Origin: Arachis hypogaea
Taxonomy: Eukaryota > Streptophyta > Magnoliopsida > Fabales > Fabaceae
NCBI RefSeq assembly: GCF_003086295.3
Contig: NC_092048.1
Coordinates: 89,570,626 to 89,634,625, forward strand
Direction of reading: 5' to 3'
Length of the DNA: 64,000 bases
This document shows, piece after piece, positions 1-11,379 of the stretch (its first letter is position 1; the number at the start of each line of letters is the position of its first letter). The notes beneath the pieces are model-generated. The model saw nothing but the letters and a program-made list of their open reading frames with translations. It was not told where the DNA came from and ran no database searches. A program made the position numbers and the translations under genes.

Positions 1-2
1 TA

Positions 3-664
3 GTATAAAAATTTAAATAAAATTAGAAAGTAGAATAGTAATTGAAAATCAACCATAATTTATTTAAATTATTTTAAAAATATAATATTTATTTGTCAAC
101 TTATTAATTAGTTTTAAATTTTAAATAATTTTTTAATTTAAAATTAAAAGTATTATTTAATTTTTATTTATAAAATTAAATTTAAAATTTTAATATTTAA
201 ATTAAATCATATAAAATTCTCATTAGTTTTTAATTATTAAAATTTTTAAATTTTAAATATATGAAATACCCAAAATCATAAAAAATATATAAGAACTTTA
301 ATTAATTTAAATTCAAATGATCAAAATCTGATTTAGTTACACGAATATTCTTGAATAGTAATTAGGGTTAGGGTTAGGACTAGGGTGGTGTAAAAATTTT
401 AATAAAATTAAAAGGTAGAATAGTAATTGAAAATCAATCATAATTTATTTAAATTATTTTAAAAATATAATATTTATTTGTCAATTTATTAAATAATTTT
501 AGGTTTTAAATAATTTTTTAATTTAAAATTAATAGTATTCTACTTCATTTTTTATTTATAAAATTAGATTTAAAATTTTAATATTTAAAGTAAATCATAT
601 AAAATTCTCATTAGTTTTTAATTATTAAAATTTTTAAATTTTAAATATATAAAATATTCAAAAC
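3..664. repeat. AT-rich direct duplication
   Basis: Two copies of an AT-rich block of about 280 bp lie in direct orientation, at about 3-283 and 388-664. Both hold the same ordered words, for example TAGAATAGTAATTGAAAAT and AAATCATATAAAATTCTCAT. A TTAGGGTTAGGG stretch lies between them. The composition resembles 55,925-56,830, so this may be retroelement U3 sequence. No coding potential is seen. Confidence 0.6.
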
Positions 665-999
665 CATGGCCATAGACCCTTTAAGTCACCCATCAAAACT
701 GTGATCATAGACTCTTTTAAGTCACCTTTTCGTAAAACTGTGACTATAGACCCTTTTAGGTCATTCCTCAAAATTGTGACTATAATACCTTTAGGTTATC
801 CCCCAAAATCATGATCATAGACCCTCTTAGGCCACCCTCCAAAACAGTGACTATAGACCTCTTTAGGTCACCCCCCAAAACCGTGACCATATACCCTTTT
901 AGGTCACCTCCAAAATCGTGACTATAGATACCTTTAGGCCACTCCTCAAAACCGTCACGATAGACTCTTTTAGGTCACCCCCAAAATCGTGACCATAGA
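664..999. repeat. CACTA-type subterminal tandem array, left part
   Basis: About ten degenerate copies of a unit of about 36-38 bp, with core words CCGTGACCATAGACCC and TTTTAGGTCACCCC. The array stops at 999 where an LTR has inserted, and it resumes at 5,845. The right part ends in a CACTA-like terminus, so this is read as the subterminal repeat region of a CACTA transposon. The other end of that element is not in the window. Confidence 0.65.
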
Positions 1000-1263
1000 T
1001 TAAACCCCATAAAATTAACGAAAAATTAGTCAATAAATTAATTTTTAATAAAAAAAATTAAAATTGTGAATTTTTTATTAATAAGGTAGAGCTAATTAAA
1101 ATAAGAATTTTGACACTAATTTTAAAAAATTTGGCCCAAGATTGGGCCAAACAGACTGAACCAATCAAACCAAGCCCAAGTAGGCCCAAGCCCATAGCCA
1201 CAACCCACATACAAGCTGAACATTCAGCCTCCTTTCCCATTATTCATTTCAATTGACGGTGAG

Positions 1264-2778
1264 TGATAAACCCCAATTTTGTGGTTTATCTTGTACTTAA
1301 TTTAGGGGATTTTATCAACTTATCTCACATTTATTCAATGAAATAGTATGCCTTTGTAATTCTCCCTAAATTTGTGCTTAAGTGTGAAAACATGCTTTTT
1401 AGGCCTTAAAATAGCTAAATTTAATTCACCTTAATTTCATTTGATACCTTGATATATTTGTTGAGTGATTTCAGATTCATAAGGTAAGTATTAGATGGAA
1501 GAAGTGAAGAGAAAAGCATGCAAAGTGGAGAATTCAAGAAGAAATGAGCATTTGGAGAATTGAAGGCCACGTGTACGCGTGAGGAGGAAATCTGCCAGCG
1601 TTGCGCACGCGTGCCACACGCACGTGTGACGCTGATCACGTGACCTCATTAAAGTGAATTCGCTGGGGGCGATTTCGGAGCTTTCCAGGCCAAAATCCAA
1701 CTCATTTCTGAGGCTATTTGATGTAGAACTCAAGATGGGTCAAATGGGGGGGGGAGCAATTAGATTAGCTTAGCATCATGTGGTAGGTAGTTTTCTAGAG
1801 AGAGAAGCTCCATCTTCTCTCTAGAATTAGGTTAGAATTAGGTTAATTTCTCTTAGATCTAGGTTTAGTTTCTTGTTTCCATCTTATTTTCTCTACAATT
1901 CCTTGTTCTATTGTCTTGGTTTTCCCATTTCTTCCTGTTAATTTCTCATTTTGGTTACTTTTATGTTCATACACTCTTGTTAATTTTCCCTTTTTATTTA
2001 ATACAATTTATGTTTTATGTTCCTTTATTGTTTAATTGAGTTGTTGCTATTGTTAATTTCTTGCATTAGGTAGTTGTTGATTTACATTTCTTGCAATTTT
2101 ATGATGTTTTCCTTTTATGCCTTCCAAGTGTTTGACAAAATGCTTGGTTGGATGTTAGAGTAGTTTTTGAGCATTCTTGGCTTGGAAAGAAAAATTCGAC
2201 AATCTTGAGTCATTGATATCCAATTTAGATTGGTGATCTAGAGTTGTTGGTTAATATTGTTTCCATTGACTCTAATATCTTGATAATTCAATTAGTAAGT
2301 TGATTAGGACTTTTGGATTGAGATTAACTAGTCCTGTTTGACTCTCTTTCTATATGAAGATAACATTATACATTCTTCCTATGTTGGAGATGACGAAATA
2401 GAATTAACTCTTGTTAATCATTGTATGATGATTAATGACTAAGATAGAAAGCCTAGATTCTCAATCCTTGCCATGAATGTCTCTCTTTAGTAATTACTTT
2501 CTTTAGTTATTTGATTTACATTTCTTGCCTTTTTTATTTCTAGTTTTATCAACCCAACCCCCCTTAAACCTCATAACCAATAATTGGGCATTCGATTGCA
2601 ATTCCTAGGGAGAACGACCCGGGACTAATACTCTTGATAATTTTTAATGGGTTGGACTTGTGACAACCAAAACTAAACTTTGAATTGAGCATTACTTGTC
2701 AGTTTGCAACTATACTTGCAACATAGTTATTTTCTCTAACCGAGAAGAAATTTCTAAGACAACGGTTTTGCTCTTTCA
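1264..2778 (+). mobile_element. Nested solo LTR beginning TGATAAACCCC
   Basis: This 1,515 bp segment begins TGATAAACCCCAATTTT and ends TTTCA. It is flanked by GTGAG (1,259-1,263) and GTAAG (2,779-2,783), a 5-bp duplication with one transition. Removing it restores a host reading (GACGGTAAGAGAGG) that matches the same place in the 42,208 LTR (CTGGTAAGGGGAAGAG). The start resembles the LTR of E1 (TGATAAAACTC), so it is probably an Athila-lineage LTR. No internal region remains. Confidence 0.75.
1568..1642. repeat. CpG-rich palindromic cluster in the nested solo LTR
   Basis: A short run of alternating purine-pyrimidine palindromes (CACGTG, ACGCGT, GCGCACGCGTGC, CACGTGTG) stands out from the AT-rich surroundings. 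It lies about 300-380 bp from the LTR start. Comparable clusters occur in four other LTR types of this window. Confidence 0.55.
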
Positions 2779-3949
2779 GTAAGAGAGGGAGCAAGAAACA
2801 CAAGCCCTTTGTTCACTATTCACTCCAACATTCAATCTTCCATAACTTTCAATCCGAAGCTCCGATTGACGAGATGTTTGTGGCCACGTGTTTGTCTCAG
2901 AGTCCTCTTCAATTCTTTCCAAACAAAATGATAAGTCTCTCTATAATTCGTGCCCAGATCTCGGTGCCCCCTTTCTCCACAAAATTGGTTTGAGTTTTGA
3001 TTGATTTTGATGATTTTGGGGGGTTTAGGTGCAATTTAACATTGGATAATTATTGGATTATACTCCAATCATCAATGGGTAACGTAAGAAAACTCTAAAC
3101 TCTTGTGGTTTGTCCAATTTTGTATACCCTAGTGATAATTTAGTGAATTGTATGAATTAGATTGAATTTATGTTAAATTGGAGTTTGAATCAGTGAATTG
3201 GAGCTCTTAGAACAAACCCTTGGTGGCTGAAATCATTGGAGTTGATTGGGTCTTGGTTGCGGAATTTTGGGTGTTGGAGGCTCGTGAGCTTACTTAATTA
3301 TGTTGCCTTGGGTTATACGAGGAAATCGGCAAAGGTATGGTTTTAGTTTCTCGTATATAATATGTACGGTGTCATGAAAACATAGGCTAGACGACATAGG
3401 ATAAGTTGAACTGTATGTTTAATACATGTTTAGTGAGTTTGGTTAATATAATATGTGTTAATTTTGGTTGTGGATAATTGGGTGTTGGCTAATGATATGA
3501 ATGTAGTGGATAGTTGATGAGATGATGATTTAAATGAATGATAGTTGTTGATTATTGAAGTTAAGCTTGATGGATTTGTATGAGATTGTTTAGAAATTGA
3601 GGTATGATTGGTTATGATAGGGTGTTGGGCTGTGTTACTATGATTTTGGTATGTTTTGGTGTAGGGTATTGTTGAGTGGATATGGTTAGTGATTGATATT
3701 TTGTGAAAATAGAGGTTTGGAAGATTCTGTGAAAAACTGGTTTTTGGTCGAACTTCGGCGAGCCATAACTCAGCTTCCAAACCCCCAAATTGTTTCAAAC
3801 TTGTTTCATATGAAAATTGGGTCCATGAAGTTTATGTCGTTTAAAGAACAGATAAAAAATATTTTAAAACGAAAAAGTTATACGCGTCGGAAGTTCGGAG
3901 TGCAAAACTAAAATTCTTCAGCATTTAACATTTTTGCCACTCTGCATAT

Positions 3950-4072
3950 CTTGCATACGCGACCACCTGCACGTAACGCAACCAACCCTTTTGGGCTGGG
4001 CATCTCGTGTACGCGAGTAGGGTGCTTGCATACGTAAGCAGGAAAAAACTCACCCACGCGTACACGTGACCC
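3950..4072. repeat. CpG-rich cluster in the 1,000-5,844 LTR
   Basis: Degenerate repeats built on CATACGCGA, CGTGTACGCGAG and CACGCGTACACGTG. They have the same character as the clusters at 1,568, 14,330, 17,690 and 44,000. Confidence 0.5.
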
Positions 4073-5710
4073 TGTTTTTTAGCAAAGTGGATTTTATGTT
4101 TTTAAAACTAATTTCGAACCTCTAAACCTCTATTTTTACTCTTTTAGCCTCCAAACCTTAGTTGTGTGTTGATTGATGAGAAGAAGTTAGAAGGGGGTGG
4201 TAACTTGGAGATGAAGAAAGCTTGAGAAGTAATGAATAAGGTGTGAGGAGATAGGTTGCATACATATATATATATTTGATAATGATAAAGCTGATTAAAG
4301 AAAGGAATAAATGTTACATCTGAGCACTCTTTCTTGAAAGCGCGACCCCAGGAGATGGTGGAAGGTGAGGATCCCATTCTTTGTTCCTCCTAGTATTGTA
4401 AAATCGCCGCTAGCGAGATGGTGGTAGGATAGGATCTCCTCCTTTGTTCTTCCTGGGCATATGAGAACGTACCTCCTGGGTAAACGTAAGGGTTGTGGTT
4501 TCGGCCCACTTGCTCCAGGTTGGTTAGTATAGAGGCTCCCCAGGTAGATGCAAGGGTGTGGTTCGCCCCACTTGCTCCAGGTTATGATGAATATGTACAA
4601 AGGTGCAAATATATGATGTATAAGTGATGTTATGACCATAATGAATTATTATGAAATGTTTACGAATGAATATGAAATGATTATCTGAGATACGAGTTTT
4701 CCTAGGTAAACGAGCAGTGGCTTGCCACCACGTTCTCTAGGTTGAGACTTGATACTGTGTTGACCCTACGACATAAGGGTGACCAGGCACGTATAAATTT
4801 CCAGGAAGGATATCCCCCAATGAGAAAAATTTATATCTATGAATGAGAAAAAGCTATGCATAAACTCTTGGGGATGCGTGTCGAGGGACAGTCCAGGGTT
4901 TAGCAGCCGGACTTGTCGGGTTGGCTTGATAATCGACAGATGAGACTCATCAGTCATAGGACAGTCATGCATCATATGCATATGTTTGAATTGCTTGCTT
5001 ATGCTCTAATTGGGAGTGCCTATGTGACTTTAATATGCTTAATTATCTTACTTGCTATCTGTATTACTTGTATCCTAATTGTACTTGTTATTGTCTGCTT
5101 GCTTGTCTGTATGGGTCACTCAGAGTTGGAGGTTTCGGAGGAAAGTTGATGATTGGGGGTTAGGTTAAAGTATTTGGTTAAGTTTAGGAATCTTTAGAAA
5201 ACCACCCTTATTTATGGTTTCTATTCTAATTCTTTAAGTGTTATAATTTGAGTGTCAGCGTTCTAAGATTGCCTCTGGCTTTTCCAGGACCTTATATCTT
5301 ATATATGCGTCACCATTACTATGCTGAGAACCCTTGGTTCTCATTTCTTACGGATATTTGTGTTTTTCAGATGCAGTTCGAGAGGCACCTCACTAGGCGT
5401 CTGGAATTCTCTGTAGCGAAGTGGGCTTTTGGGATTTGATATTTTGTTCCATTTTGTTATATCTATATGTATAGACTCTCCCTATATATATATATATGCT
5501 TTACTGTTGCACCTCATAGAGGTTTATGGAGAATTAGGGTTACTTTTATGTATTTTGGGTTATGGTTTCTTATATGTATATGTATGATATTCTCTGGCCA
5601 GCCTTAGCTTCGCAAGCTTAGTTCGAAGCTTGATATTGTGTACTCTTGCAAGTAATCCTTTTTCCTGAGCGTTGCGCTTTTAATTTTACGATGTTGTTTT
5701 ACCTATTTTT

Positions 5711-5712
<2 letters not shown>

Positions 5713-5768
<56 letters not shown>
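5713..5768. repeat. (AT)28 microsatellite
   Basis: An uninterrupted AT dinucleotide run of 56 bp inside the 3' part of the solo LTR. It should be highly length-variable. Confidence 0.95.
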
Positions 5769-5770
<2 letters not shown>

Positions 5771-5844
5771 TTTTAGAGATCATAATACCACACCACCTCT
5801 ATTTTACGACTTAAGCGTAAAGCTCTATGTGATAGGGTGTTATA

Positions 5845-6376
5845 ATAGACCCTTTTAGGTCACCCTTTCAAAAAACCGTGACCATAGACCCTTTTAGGCC
5901 ACCCCTAAAACCGTAATCATAGACACCTTTAGGTCACCCCACAAAACTGTGACTAGGTTAACCCCTAAAATCATGATCATAGACCCCTTTAGGTTACCCT
6001 CCAAAATTATAACCATAGACCCTTTTAGATCACCAATTTTTAAAAAACTGTGACCATAAACCCGTTTAGATAATCTCCCAAAATCGTACCATAGATATGT
6101 TTAGGTCACCCCCAAGATCGTGACCATAGGCCCTTTTAGCTCACCCTTTTTTGAAAAGCCATAACCATAGACCCTTTTTGGTCACCCCAAAAAATCGTGA
6201 CCATAGACTCCTTTAGGTCACCCTCCAAAATCGTGACCGTAAAGCCTATTAGGCCACCCTTTTTTTAAAAATCGTGTCCATAGCTATTTTTATCGTCACG
6301 GTAAAAAACCGTGACCATAGTCTCTCTATAAAATTGTGAAAAGAAATCGTGGCCATAGACCCAAAATCTTGTAGTA
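5845..6376. repeat. CACTA-type subterminal tandem array and terminus, right part
   Basis: About fourteen degenerate copies of the same 36-42 bp unit as at 664-999 (CATAGACCC, AGGTCACCC, AAAACCGTGAC). The array ends in CCCAAAATCTTGTAGTA. Its reverse complement, TACTACAAGATTTTGGG, is one base from the CACTACAAGA start of plant CACTA (En/Spm) elements. The sequence right after the terminus is copia RNase H, so the CACTA element inserted into a copia element. Confidence 0.65.
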
Positions 6377-7154
6377 ATTCTACTATGGAAGCTGAGTTTG
6401 TAGCTTTATTAGCCACAAATAAAGAAGCAAAATAGTTAAGAAAATTTTTATATGATATAAGTTGCATCCACAGTAGACAACATCAATTTCTATCTTCTAT
6501 GATAGTGAATCAATCATGTCTCGAACATATAAAAGGTTTATAATAGAAAGTATAGACATAAGTTTGAGACATGATTTTGTGAGGTAAGTAATAGTTGATG
6601 GTATAATTACCATCACTTATTTAAGATCTCAAGGGAATTTAACAGACTCTTTGACTTAAAGTTTGTCAAAAGATAAAATCAAAGAGACAATGGCTAAAAT
6701 GGGACAAAAACCTATTGTTGTTAAATGATGGGAACCCAACTTCATTCTAGTAGACCACTAGTTTCAAGGTTTAATGGGTATTAACAAGTTATTTAACAAT
6801 TGGAGCACTAAGATATAGAATTTAGTGCTATTCACAATAAATTATGAGGGTGAGTTAAAACTCTTAATGGAATGATAATATTATTTATCAAATGATTTCA
6901 CCTATATGAATATAAGAGTGATGCCACTCAAATCGAAAATTTTAGAGGTTTTATTCTCGTAAATATTCATGACACCAGGATGAGCATAAGTCTATATAAG
7001 TGCTTAAAATTATAGGTTCTTGAACTTGAAGGAAACAAATAATGTGTGTGATTTTTGGTACTAGCATATGAAGTATAGGTTTAATCAATTAGACACCTAG
7101 TATTTTGTTATCATCTTAAAATTTATACAAAAAGAATGTTTAATCTTAATGATA
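6377..7154 (+). pseudogene. Ty1-copia RNase H and 3' end relic
   Basis: The first codons read S-T-M-E-A-E-F-V-A-L, the diagnostic start of the last RNase H block of plant Ty1-copia polyproteins. Further on, broken by frameshifts and stops, come pieces resembling the family's conserved HIxxRxH, GxIxxxYVxSxxNxxDxLTK and KMGxKP blocks (about 6,540-6,735). The stretch 6,760-7,154 has no coding signal and is probably copia 3' untranslated or LTR sequence. The piece is truncated on the left by the CACTA terminus and on the right by MULE-1. It is non-functional and is the outermost host layer of the nest. Confidence 0.6.
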
Positions 7155-7163
7155 TATTTTTTA

Positions 7164-7565
7164 GGGTAAGTCACCCAATTAAACCAATGGCATGCAAAAA
7201 ATACAGGAATCACCCAAACAAAAATACGTTACGTGCATGTCCCTAAAGCATGTAACTTTATAAATCGAATGAGGAGTTTTCAATTTACAAGAATCAATAG
7301 TAAATCGAATTATTGCATTTTGATTTAGCATGTGGAGGTATAAATCGAACAGGCAGAATCGATTTACTAGGAGAGCACACGGTTTTAGCTCACCCATAGT
7401 AAATTGAAACAGGTGGCGTCGAATTAGCACATGGTTTTCACATGAAAAGTAAATCGAAACAGCACAATTCGATTTACATGTAACTTGCCTCCAATGTAAA
7501 TCTATAACACCTAATTCGATTTACTCTCATTTCCGCAATATATAAATTTCGAATTTAGGTTATTC
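7164..7565. repeat. MULE-1 left terminal inverted repeat with TAAATCGA motifs
   Basis: The outer part matches the right terminus in inverted orientation (ATCACCCAAACA, TTACGTGCAT, CCTAAAG versus CCTAGAG). The inner part holds many copies of TAAATCGA or its complement TCGATTTA in both orientations, spaced by tens of bases. Confidence 0.75.
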
Positions 7566-7648
7566 GAATTACATTTCACCACCATATCCCACCACATCCG
7601 AAAATCCAGAGAAAGTGAGGCTATTCTACAAGTTTGATACCGTAACAA

Positions 7649-8697
7649 ATGGAGGACAACCCAAATCGAATCTATCGGTTGGATGGAGTCACACATATTG
7701 CTGGTAGCGTGCGTGACGAGGTTAGTAAATTATTTTTTTATTTTCTATAAGAAATAAATCATTGTTAGTGATATTGAGTCGCTTAGAACTTGATTATTAG
7801 AATTATTAGAATGTCTAAACTTAAAGTAGTAGTTAGAGTATTGATTTAGGGGTAGTAATGTATTAGAGAATTGTTAGTGATATTAAACCGTTTAGAACTT
7901 GAATATTATAATTAATAGACTCTTTAAACCTCAAATAGTAGTTAGAGTATTCATATAGGGATAGAAAATTTTAAGGTAATTTGGATATCATGTTTTCGAT
8001 TATGTAGGCAGTAAAAGATTGACTTAGAGTATAGAATGATTTAATTTATTTAAAAAATTTGATTTATGAAATGTTAAATTAATGAGGCGCGACAATTGTA
8101 GGAATATACTAAATGGTTTAGCTATATTCCATAAATAGTATGGAAACTATGTTATGTTAGAATTTAATGTAAATCTGGTTAAAGTATTTTCGATTAATAT
8201 TATCCGTTTTAGGTGAATGTTGTTTTGTAAAGTGTTATGATTCTAAGAGAATCCTTTCAACGTCATTCAACCCCACTGTTGTATCTCGAGCATGAGGAGG
8301 AAACATGGTATGCCGTTAGACGATAGGATCATGCCGTACGTCCAGATGGCTGGCTTGGCCCAACTCATGAGGCTCAACGACCATTGGTTTAGGTTTGATG
8401 AGCCATTAGTCAATGCATTTGTGGAGAGATTGCGTCTGGAGACTCATACCTTTCATCTGCCATTCGGTGAGTGCACGATTACACTACAGAATGTAGCCTA
8501 CCATCTGGGGCTCCCGATCAATGGTCAGTATGTCAGCAGATAACTGACGGACTTTGAGCGATACATTGAGGGAGGGCCGTCCGGTATGGGCTTGGTTCGA
8601 GGAGTTGTTGGGTGTGTTTCCGTCACCGGAATGCATCGACAAGTTCACTATGAAGTGCACTTGGATGCAGAAGATATTCAGTGACCTTCCCGAGGGA
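7649..8697 (+). pseudogene. Plant mobile domain (PMD) protein gene, truncated
   Basis: Exon 1 (7,649-7,720) encodes MEDNPNRIYRLDGV and ends at a GT donor (7,721). An acceptor TTTTAG sits near 8,212. The second exon is clear from 8,292: RRKHGMPLDDRIMPY, then NDHWFRFDEPLVNAFVER, FHLPFGECTITLQNVAYHLG and LPINGQYVS. This is the conserved PMD core seen in MAIN/MAIL proteins and in PMD genes carried by transposons. A stop at 8,541-8,543 is followed by the expected LTDFERYIEGG. A one-base insertion near 8,573 shifts to GRPVWAWFEELLG and KFTMKCTWMQ. Similarity ends near 8,695, where antisense MURA begins, so the C-terminal half is deleted. In the family the protein is nuclear and linked to silencing; here it is a MULE passenger and broken. 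Confidence 0.8.
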
Positions 8698-9601
8698 TCA
8701 GAGATGATTGTTGGACCATCGTACGGTGGCCAAAATCCCTCAGGCCTTGGAGGGATGAACCCCAACCGATAGGTATTGAGCAACGAGTTGAGGCGATACA
8801 CCTCATGGACATAAATTGACCAATCCAAACGTGAGTATGCACAGCACGATAAGTCATAGCGACATGGATAATGAAGATCCTGGAAATACCCGCAATCACA
8901 GGTGTGGTCCATGAGGGACATTCTATAAGAGCCAAGTGAAAAGCTACTTGTCGGCGTGCTCTCAGCCACAGTGAACTCAGAATTGTCCCTGTCGTACAAA
9001 GTCACCGTGAAACACCTTGAGGCCTTCAGATTAGCCTCAATTGGCTTCATCAGATGCTGACTAAACCGCTGTCTGGTTCCTAATTGTGCCTCTGCCTCTC
9101 TTCCTTTACAAACAAAAAGCTCTGCCAATCTTCCATAGGTGGACTTCACCAACGAACAAACCGGAAGGTTCCTTACCCCCTTCAGAATTGAGTTTACACG
9201 CTTCGAGATGTTTGTAGTCATATGCCCGAATCTCCTACCGTCATCATGATGCTGAGTCCACTATGCATAGTCAATCCAATTAGCCCAATCACACATGGCT
9301 GGATCTTCAGAGTAGAGGATGTCAAACCAGTAGTCAAACTTGACCTCGGTCTTCGCATAAACAGCATTCATCAGAAACCTCTTAGCATCCTTGCCCTTAA
9401 AACTGAGGGCGAAGTTCACCGCCATGTGTCAAATACAGAATGTCCTGTATGGATTAGGCGGAAGCCAACCTCCACCAGGAGCCTCTAGTGCAGCCTTGAT
9501 CCCGTTGTGCTTATCTGATATGACTATAATACTGGTTGAGGCGTTACGTGCTGCCGAAGGTAGGATAAGAAGAATGACCATGACTCTACATTCTGACCCT
9601 C
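8690..9601 (-). pseudogene. MULE-1 MURA transposase, C-terminal half
   Basis: This reads on the minus strand from 9,601. It starts EGQNVESWSFFLSYLRQHV, shifts frame near 9,525, then gives VISDKHNGIKAALEAPGGGW (the second DDE-region Asp), HMAVNFALSFKGKDAKRF, FDYWFDILYSEDPAMCDWAN and a stop. From 9,221 it continues with GHMTTNIS, VRNLPVCSLVKSTYGRLAEL and the SWIM finger CDCGYFQDLHYPC. The finger has lost its His (C-R-Y instead of C-x-H). The end GFWPPYDGPTIISDP is joined directly to the truncated PMD gene, so the zinc knuckle is missing. Its N-terminal half lies 30 kb away at 40,130-41,628. Confidence 0.9.
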
Positions 9602-11379
9602 TAAACATTAGCATGTCCTCATGCTAAATCCAAGAGAAAAGAGTGAAGGTAGAATGGTGGAATCTTATGCAATGCAATCTATTCTAAATGCAAGCTACCT
9701 ACATGAATCATTCAATTCTAATTACTATCCACTTATATATATAAAGCTTACATGTGGTTAAATTGATTCATATTTTCAAGGAATCATATGTGTACAACTA
9801 AGGCCAAATCATATTAAAACATATTCACAATTGAGTTGAGTTAATTAAAAGAGTTCACAAACTTACAAGACAATTCAATAATTAAACATGGATATATGAA
9901 AATGAGCTATTGAACCCTCACTGGATTTGTGTTTACTCTCTAATCACTCAGTGTTTAAGGTTAATCACTCTATTCTTCCATAGTCATACTTTCTAAAACT
10001 TTGTTCTTCATCTAACTAATCAACAAATATATAATGTATACATGCAAACATCATGAGGTCTTTTTCAAGGTTGTAATGGGGCTAAGGTGAAGGTGAGGGT
10101 ATATATATAAGGCTAAGTGAGCTATAAATTGAATCCTTGATTAGTCTAAGATGTCACCTAACATATACATACTCTATACAACTTTTAAAATTTGCCTAAC
10201 TTCCCATAATTTTCCCACTTTTGTATCACATACTCATGTACCAATTTTATTTTTGATTTTATCCCATGTGCATTGATTTTTCTATCAAACTTAATAATGG
10301 GGTAATTTTGCCCCCTTATTTATTTATTTAATTAAAAGGGATTTTTTAAACATAAACATAACATATCAATGTACATGGTATTTTAATTATTTTGGTTTCA
10401 CATGAGTATGCTCCCAAATTTCAAATGATTTATAGAGTTAATACCTTCCTATCAACCCAAGTTCCCACAGTTTTCCCACACTAAGTTGATACATAATCTC
10501 TATCTTTAGCTAACCAAAGATTCAATTTGGGATTTTTAATTTGTTTTTCTGCTTAAAGCTAGTGATGTGGTCATAGAACAGAAGGGGGTTAAAAGGCTCA
10601 AGGGGGCTAACAAGGGTGACATTAAAGGGTAGGTTTATTTGGGATAAGTGAGCAAAACAAGTAATGGCCTCAATCATATGCAAGTATGTAAATACATTCT
10701 ATATTGGACATATATACTGAAACAAAGTAAAGATTGCAAGCAAAGAAAAGAAGGGCGAAACACACAAGAATGAAAATTATGGTTAAATGTAACCATGCAA
10801 TTAAGCTCAAAAACTCACGGGTTGTGTGTTCTTTAGCTCAAAAACCATATATCAGTTATGTATATCATGCAAGTAGAAATCAAGAGTTTCCATTCAACTC
10901 AATGTGAATCTTTGAATGGCTCCTATAAAAATAAGTATTTTCCTTGAAAAATATTGTCAATTAACCAACATTTATTGCTATATATATATGGTGTGTGGAT
11001 TGTTGTGATTTTGAAAAACTAAAATTTCTAGTTTACTCTTTTTATTTTCAATTAAACCAAATTATCATATGCTAAAAGGGTAAACTAAACTAATTAATCC
11101 ATATTTTCTATATCACAACTAATAAGCTAAAAGTGCAAATTAAACTAAATATTTAAGATATATATATAAACCAAAGTGCAAAATATAATAAAGTAAATAG
11201 AAATACAGTAAAAGAAAATGTGCAAGTACGGAGAGACAAATAAGATAAAATAAAATAAAATACAAAAAAAGAAATAAAAATAGGATAAAGAGAGTCTGAA
11301 AGTGGTTCACCAAAAATAAAGTTCGCCGGAGATGGCGACCTCCCCACACTTAAATAATAGCATCATCCCCGATGCTCAA
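9602..11379 (-). other. E1 non-coding 3' region
   Basis: There is no coding signal. On the minus strand the stretch starts after ORF2, contains AAGTGTGGGGAGG (about 11,340, polypurine-tract-like), is otherwise AT-rich, and ends GGACATGCTAATGTTTA. In related elements I recall that phrase running on into the polypurine tract before the 3' LTR. Here it stops at the target duplication. Confidence 0.55.

Larger units (their letters stand above)
1000..5844 (+). mobile_element. Solo LTR of a Ty3-gypsy chromovirus-type element (interrupted)
   Basis: The target duplication ATAGA flanks the element at 995-999 and 5,845-5,849, and its 3' end reads GGGTGTTATA. Removing a nested solo LTR (1,264-2,783) leaves about 3.3 kb with no internal ORF or primer-binding site, so it is read as a solo LTR left by LTR-LTR recombination. 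Its body aligns by eye with the 42,208-45,933 LTR around GGTAAG, the phrase CATAACTTT with a nearby GATCCGGAGC-like word, and the core ending in ATGCATATG. Its 5' terminus TTAAACC lacks the canonical TG, probably by mutation. The ORFs inside are chance. Confidence 0.65.

Noticed and set aside
361..385. TTAGGGTTAGGG stretch (and a similar one at 55,935-55,955) as interstitial telomere
   Set aside because: Only two to three units, and the plant unit is TTTAGGG. The 55,935 copy fits the CCCTAA-rich part common in these LTRs read on the other strand.
664..999. Centromeric satellite
   Set aside because: Few, divergent units, ending at a CACTA-like terminus next to copia RNase H.
7649..8697. Annotation of the PMD gene as serine/threonine phosphatase 7 long form
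   Set aside because: That name is an automatic label often given to PMD proteins. No phosphatase motifs are visible here.
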